Positions 39,314 through 42,632 of a stretch of DNA of 42,632 nucleotides are shown in pieces; position 1 is the stretch's first letter, and every line of letters starts with the position of its first letter. The translations under genes were made by a program, and so were the position numbers. Source of the DNA: Simkania sp. (lineage in GTDB: Bacteria; Chlamydiota; Chlamydiia; Chlamydiales; Simkaniaceae); the NCBI GenBank assembly GCA_027942475.1, contig JAQFVP010000010.1:1-42632 (forward strand), in the 5' to 3' direction. The notes under the pieces were generated by a model. That model was not told the origin of the DNA and did not search any database. It saw nothing but the letters and a program-made list of their open reading frames with translations.

Positions 39314-41464
39314 ATGGAGCTTTTCCCTTTGGACAAAGTGGCTGAGGTAGATTTTGAAACCAAACGGAATCGTTTAAAGGAATTACTGGCGAGCTTAGCG
39401 GCTACAAGCAGCTTCAAAGAGAAATTGGCATTGCTAAGTCAAGTGTCTGAGGTGAAATCTCCCGCTTCATTACCTAAAAGCCTGCAGATATTTTTATCGG
39501 GAATCTCTGAGGAATCTGAGTATGTGGTCAAAGTGCTGCTTGCGATTGGCCAAGGCGCTCTTTTTTCGGCCGCCCCTTTTTCTCTAAATTCCGACTTGCA
39601 TTACCGCCGCTTGATCGATGAACTGATACAGATCGATCGGTTTTATCGAGATATGGGTGGCATTTTGGGTTATCAGTATCTAACCTTGTCTTTGCTTGCA
39701 AAAAAAAACAAAAAAACAGGTAATATCCGTTTCAAGCCTCCCGAAATGATTGATCTCAAAGACCAACAAGCGCCCAGCGTGCGTCGCGCCATTTTAGAGG
39801 GCATTTGGGGGCAGAGGAATATGGCCGAATTTTATCCCGTAGGTGGAACGGCGGACCGTTTGAATCTCAAAGAGGCAAGCACAAGACGGGAGTTGCCAGC
39901 TGCCTGCTTGGTTTTTCAAGGCAAGCTACTTTTAGAGAGTATGATGTATGATCTCCAAGCAAGAGAGTATCTTCACTATAAGCTCTTTGATCATCAAATC
40001 TTGACCCCTCTTGTTTTAATGACCTCTAAAGCTAAGGATAACCATAGTCACATTCGAAACATCTGCATAAAACATAAATGGTTTAACCGACCGTCAGATA
40101 GTTTTCGTTTTGTTATTCAGCCATCTGTTCCCGTTTTTACGCAGGAGGGAAGGTGGTGTTTGGCAAACCCTTTAGAGCTGCTACTCAAACCGGGGGGGCA
40201 TGGCGTTATTTGGAAGTTGAGCAAAGATGAAGGGATCTTCGATTGGCTGCGCTCCCTTTGCAAGACAAAAGCTCTTGTGCGTCAGGTTAATAATCCAATG
40301 GCCGCAATTGATTACGGACTTTTGGCCTTTTTGGGATTTGGACATGAACAGAACAAGGCATTTGGTTTTGCCTCTTGTGACAGGCTCGTCCACACGAAGG
40401 AAGGGATGATTGTGCGAAAAGAAATGGATACAAAAGACGCGCGGTGCGCTGCGATCACAAATATTGAATATTGCGACTTTGAAAAGTATGGATTTGAAGA
40501 TAAGCCAAGGGGCAAGGGGGAGCCCTTTTCCCGCTTCCCTTCCAACACAAATATTTTGTTTGCTGATCTTTCCTCGGTCGAAGAAAAGGTAAAAAGTTTG
40601 CCATTTCCAGGCCCAATCGTTAACTTTCGGAGTGGAGTTCATTACTCTCCTAAAGGGCCGAAAAAAGAAAAGTTGGCCCGTTTAGAAACGACCATGCAAA
40701 ATATCGCGGATGCTTTTCTCTTTTCGGCCGGTGAACAAAATCCAATGACTTATGTCACTTTTGGCCACAGACACAAAACGATCTCAACGACAAAAAAACG
40801 GAAAACAGCCGAAGGCCGAATGCTCGAAACTCCGGAAAAGTGTTTTTACGATTTCATGAACAATGCAAAGGAGATCTTCGGAGAAGGGGATAGCGCTCAT
40901 TTTGATGCCGATTCCTGCGATAAAAAAAAGCTGCCGTTCTTGATCAACTACCACCCAGCTCTCGGGCCCCTTTACTCTATTATCTGTCAAAAAATTCGAA
41001 GAAATAGATTGATGCAAGGCTCCGAACTCCAGCTTGAAATTGCTGATGTGGAGATAGAAAATCTGTGGTTAAATGGGAGTCTGATTGTCACAGCTGAAGA
41101 TGTGATGGGACACAAAGATGAGCGGGGAGTATTGCATTATTCAAGCCGGACAGGGCAGTGCATTTTAAAAAATGTTCGTGTTGAAAATGAGGGGATGAAC
41201 GGGAAAGCGCAGAGGCCTTTTGTTTGGCAACGGCCTGTGGGGAGGAAAGCAAGCTTTCGACTGCATCTCAAAGGGCACAGCCGCTTTGAAGCACAAAATG
41301 TCGCATTTAAGGGAAATTTTGATATACAAGTGGAAAACGGAATGCATATGATCGCATCTCAAAAAGGGAAAGAGATCTGTTTTACGCAGCGCACTCTACT
41401 CGAAACAGATCCCTTTTGGAACTACGCGATTGCATCCGATTCCTCAATCAGGTTAATTCGCTAA
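39314..41464 (+). CDS. UDP-glucose pyrophosphorylase family protein, UGP3-like
   Basis: This 716-aa nucleotidyltransferase has a nucleotide-binding loop VGGTADRLNL (about residue 176), YDLQAREYLHYKLF, LVLMTSKAKDNHSHI, the sugar-phosphate motif LKPGGHGVIWKLS, VRQVNNPMAAIDYGLLAFLG, and a GFASCDR segment. A C-terminal region (about 560-716) is rich in beta strands and resembles a left-handed helix. The whole central block, notably KPGGHGVIWK and GFASC.R, is what I recall of plant plastidial UGP3, which makes UDP-glucose for sulfolipid synthesis. The likely reaction is UTP plus glucose 1-phosphate to UDP-glucose; the sugar is not proven. ATG 39314 is the first start after a TGA at 39305. It ends 4 nt into the convergent gene. 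Confidence 0.88.
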   Translation: MELFPLDKVAEVDFETKRNRLKELLASLAATSSFKEKLALLSQVSEVKSPASLPKSLQIFLSGISEESEYVVKVLLAIGQGALFSAAPFSLNSDLHYRRLIDELIQIDRFYRDMGGILGYQYLTLSLLAKKNKKTGNIRFKPPEMIDLKDQQAPSVRRAILEGIWGQRNMAEFYPVGGTADRLNLKEASTRRELPAACLVFQGKLLLESMMYDLQAREYLHYKLFDHQILTPLVLMTSKAKDNHSHIRNICIKHKWFNRPSDSFRFVIQPSVPVFTQEGRWCLANPLELLLKPGGHGVIWKLSKDEGIFDWLRSLCKTKALVRQVNNPMAAIDYGLLAFLGFGHEQNKAFGFASCDRLVHTKEGMIVRKEMDTKDARCAAITNIEYCDFEKYGFEDKPRGKGEPFSRFPSNTNILFADLSSVEEKVKSLPFPGPIVNFRSGVHYSPKGPKKEKLARLETTMQNIADAFLFSAGEQNPMTYVTFGHRHKTISTTKKRKTAEGRMLETPEKCFYDFMNNAKEIFGEGDSAHFDADSCDKKKLPFLINYHPALGPLYSIICQKIRRNRLMQGSELQLEIADVEIENLWLNGSLIVTAEDVMGHKDERGVLHYSSRTGQCILKNVRVENEGMNGKAQRPFVWQRPVGRKASFRLHLKGHSRFEAQNVAFKGNFDIQVENGMHMIASQKGKEICFTQRTLLETDPFWNYAIASDSSIRLIR

Positions 41465-41946
41465 ACCGGAAATTCGCTAGTTTCCCCAAATTCGCTAGTT
41501 TCCCCGTCGCTAGTTTCCCCGTCGCTAGTTTCACCGTGGAAGTATACTACTTTCGCGAGCAATCCCAACGCCGCTAATCCTACTCCTACTGCAATTCGAT
41601 AAGCATTAGGCAGTAGACGGGCACTAGCAATAAAAGATTTTCCTGCTTGATAGAGGGCGCAGCGGTGTTTTACTGCGTACACCCCTACGCACGACAAGAA
41701 TAGCCAAGGTAGCAAATTGAATGAGTATTTTTTGTCATGTCCTGTTGTGCAAAATGCACGCAGCCCATTGTTATAAATGTGAGAAATTCGATTTCGTAAA
41801 GTTGTTGTAGATGCATTAGTTTCATCAGCTTCACTAATAGTATTAGTAGTTTGATCAGTTTTAAGAAATGGAGCAGATTGGATTCCCCAAGTACCGCCAT
41901 CAAAGTTGTGCATTGCTTTCTCTTCGCGAAATAAGCTTTGAATCAT
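41461..41946 (-). CDS. two-helix membrane protein with C-terminal GETS repeats
   Basis: This 161-aa protein has a hydrophilic Thr/Asn/Asp-rich N-terminal half, two hydrophobic segments (LLPWLFLSCVGVYAV and IAVGVGLAALGLLAKVVYF), and an acidic tail made of GETSD/GETSEF repeats. GGAGGTA ends 4 nt before ATG 41946, a strong ribosome site; an in-frame ATG at codon 12 is an alternative. Paired hydrophobic helices flanked by hydrophilic ends are typical of chlamydial inclusion-membrane (Inc) proteins, so an Inc-like role is possible. No homologue is recognised. Confidence 0.65.
   Translation of the reverse strand: MIQSLFREEKAMHNFDGGTWGIQSAPFLKTDQTTNTISEADETNASTTTLRNRISHIYNNGLRAFCTTGHDKKYSFNLLPWLFLSCVGVYAVKHRCALYQAGKSFIASARLLPNAYRIAVGVGLAALGLLAKVVYFHGETSDGETSDGETSEFGETSEFPV
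41474..41535. repeat. coding minisatellite (units of 18, 15 and 15 nt)
   Basis: Four copies of the core TCGCTAGTTTCCCC begin at 41474, 41492, 41507 and 41522; the last has one change. All unit lengths are multiples of three, so copy-number changes keep the frame of the minus-strand gene and only lengthen or shorten its GETS tail. Confidence 0.8.
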
Positions 41947-42288
41947 GTGTTACCTCCAAATTGTATTAGGATTTAGGATTTTTGAAAAAATTAATTAAGC
42001 AATAGTTTTTTAATCGGTTATTATTTTATATATTGCAGATTTATGTCAATTAATTTTTCCCAAATGAGATCTCTTTTTCATTTTAATCATGTCTAATGAA
42101 AAAAGGGACAATCTCTCTTGAAATTAAATTTTTGTTATACACTTTTTGGATGCGTTTTTGCGAAAGAAGCTCTTTGTGCATTTTGAAAACACGCGGCATT
42201 CTCATCCCGTTAAGGGGATCGGGTCAAGAGCGTGTTTCTTGTGGTTTTCCCGCTGGTCCAGGATAAGAAGATTCCCTTAACGGGATGA
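41947..42288. other. 342-nt AT-rich gap leading into the terminal repeats
   Basis: No gene is evident. The first 235 nt are AT-rich and contain the ribosome site of the preceding minus-strand gene. The hairpin repeat begins at 42183. Confidence 0.5.
42183..42234. repeat. 52-nt hairpin repeat, direct copy A
   Basis: It starts TTGAAAACACGCGG and ends GGGTCAAGAGCGTG, with inverted ends (CACGC ... GCGTG) and an inner hairpin ATCCC-GTTAAG-GGGAT. The same 52 nt recur at 42563-42614 with four substitutions that keep the hairpin. Confidence 0.75.
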
Positions 42289-42299
42289 GAATGCCGCGT
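42191..42299. repeat. 26-bp perfect inverted repeat (arms 42191-42216 and 42274-42299)
   Basis: The right arm is the exact reverse complement of the left arm over 26 nt, which runs from ACGCGGCATT to GTTAAGGG. The 57-nt loop contains the rest of copy A and a GC-rich stretch. The arms could form a long cruciform or hairpin. Confidence 0.8.
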
Positions 42300-42549
42300 A
42301 TTTTCGATCATCGAGAAACAAAAAGACGAGGAATGGGGCTCCAAATTCCTCGAAAAGCTGTCTAAGGATTTAAGATCATCTTTCTCGGATATAAGGGGGT
42401 TGCCTTTCCGGAACGTCAAATATATGGTGAAATTTGCCAAGGAATATTCTGATTTTCGATTTGGGCAACAGCTTGTTGCCCAAATTCCATGGGGTCACAA
42501 CATACTCTTAATGAACAAGATAGATAAATTATCACTCAGATTTTGGTAG
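42289..42549 (+). pseudogene. YhcG/DUF1016 (PDDEXK nuclease family) N-terminal-domain remnant
   Basis: The open frame has no start codon and begins at the inverted-repeat arm. Its translation matches the YhcG N-terminal domain: QKDEEWGSKFLEKLSKDLR, GLPFRNVKYMVKFAKEYSD, then QQLVAQIPWGHNILLMNK. A TAG at 42547-42549 falls where the family has a Tyr, and downstream the frame still reads VNKTIEN before meeting the next repeat copy. Both the start of the protein and the C-terminal nuclease domain are missing. Intact YhcG-type proteins are linked to Holliday-junction or phage-defence nucleases; this fragment is dead or a remnant of repeated insertion. Confidence 0.8.
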
Positions 42550-42562
42550 GTCAACAAAACCA

Positions 42563-42614
42563 TTGAAAACACGCGGCATTCCCATCCCCTTTAGGGGATT
42601 GGGTCAAGAGCGTG
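42563..42614. repeat. 52-nt hairpin repeat, direct copy B
   Basis: It lies exactly 380 nt after copy A and has 48 of 52 positions identical. The inner hairpin here is stronger, ATCCCCT-TT-AGGGGAT. What follows copy B (ATAAGAAGATTCCCTT) equals the sequence after copy A less a 28-nt segment (42235-42262), so the repeat unit continues off the right edge. Confidence 0.75.
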
Positions 42615-42632
42615 ATAAGAAGATTCCCTTTT

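Noticed and set aside
42210..42440. 76-aa minus-strand frame at the right edge
   Set aside because: It is a shadow of the YhcG remnant on the plus strand, which carries long family motifs; the minus frame only picks up the inverted-repeat arm.
42183..42614. Direct repeats resembling the start of a CRISPR array
   Set aside because: Only two direct copies, 380 nt apart, one inverted copy, and a gene remnant between them; no short regular spacers and no cas genes.

Overview
The window comes from a chlamydia-like bacterium, most likely an environmental member of the Chlamydiales (a Parachlamydia/Waddlia/Simkania-type organism); I cannot fix the family. The main reason is a conserved gene run: gnd - lepA - ADP/ATP translocase - small basic protein - (mrp) - ytgABCD - dxr - rseP. 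From memory this matches the CT063-CT072 neighbourhood of Chlamydia trachomatis. Other chlamydial signatures are an NTT-type nucleotide translocase, a metal-ABC permease fused to a DtxR-like repressor (YtgC-YtgR), a stand-alone SWIB-domain protein, a TyrP permease, pheT next to a repeat lipoprotein, and a CtcC-like sigma-54 activator. Genes are dense, with many 1-8 nt overlaps and frequent GTG/TTG starts.

Layout. 1-1600: a tandem family of unknown proteins, with one cut copy at the left edge and then a gene that is a head-to-tail fusion of two copies. 1833-2742: a coupled pair, a 170-aa unknown and a TPR protein resembling type III secretion chaperones. 2762-2834: tRNA-Arg(CCU). 2894-9096: gnd, a small coiled protein, lepA, the ADP/ATP translocase and a basic conserved protein. 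9097-9994: a gene-poor AT-rich gap. 9995-18213: a long plus-strand operon of mrp, ytgA, ytgB, ytgCR, ytgD, dxr and rseP, with most genes overlapping. It combines iron/metal import and its own repressor with isoprenoid synthesis and site-2 proteolysis. 18277-20198: thymidine kinase overlapping an MFS carrier that resembles Legionella Pht transporters, perhaps a thymidine capture pair. 20334-23949: a duplicated-domain protein, a secreted zinc-finger-like protein, tyrP, trhO and a small coiled-coil protein. 24026-28756: a YwqK/MORN-type lipoprotein and pheT on the minus strand, diverging from a membrane-anchored LysM protein. 28818-28903: tRNA-Leu(GAG). 29089-34545: hpf, an HsdR-N-like nuclease-fold protein, two DUF115/MptE-like paralogues, a GYF_2 protein and gloB, all on the plus strand and tightly packed.

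34561-38979: an M15-peptidase-like lipoprotein, a CtcC-like regulator with a degenerate receiver, a HAD phosphatase, tRNA-Leu(CAA), truA and SWIB. 39314-41464: a large nucleotidyltransferase close to plant plastid UGP3. 41461-41946: a two-TM protein ending in a coding minisatellite (GETS repeats). 42183-42632: short hairpin repeats, two direct copies exactly 380 nt apart and one inverted, around a decayed YhcG/DUF1016 nuclease fragment. This marks the right edge as an accessory, decaying region.

The centre is conserved chromosomal core. Novelty is concentrated at the two edges and in small lineage-specific genes: the tandem fusion family, the candidate type III export pair, the secreted zinc finger, and the DUF115 cluster. 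All family assignments were made by eye from motifs; nothing was searched against a database.
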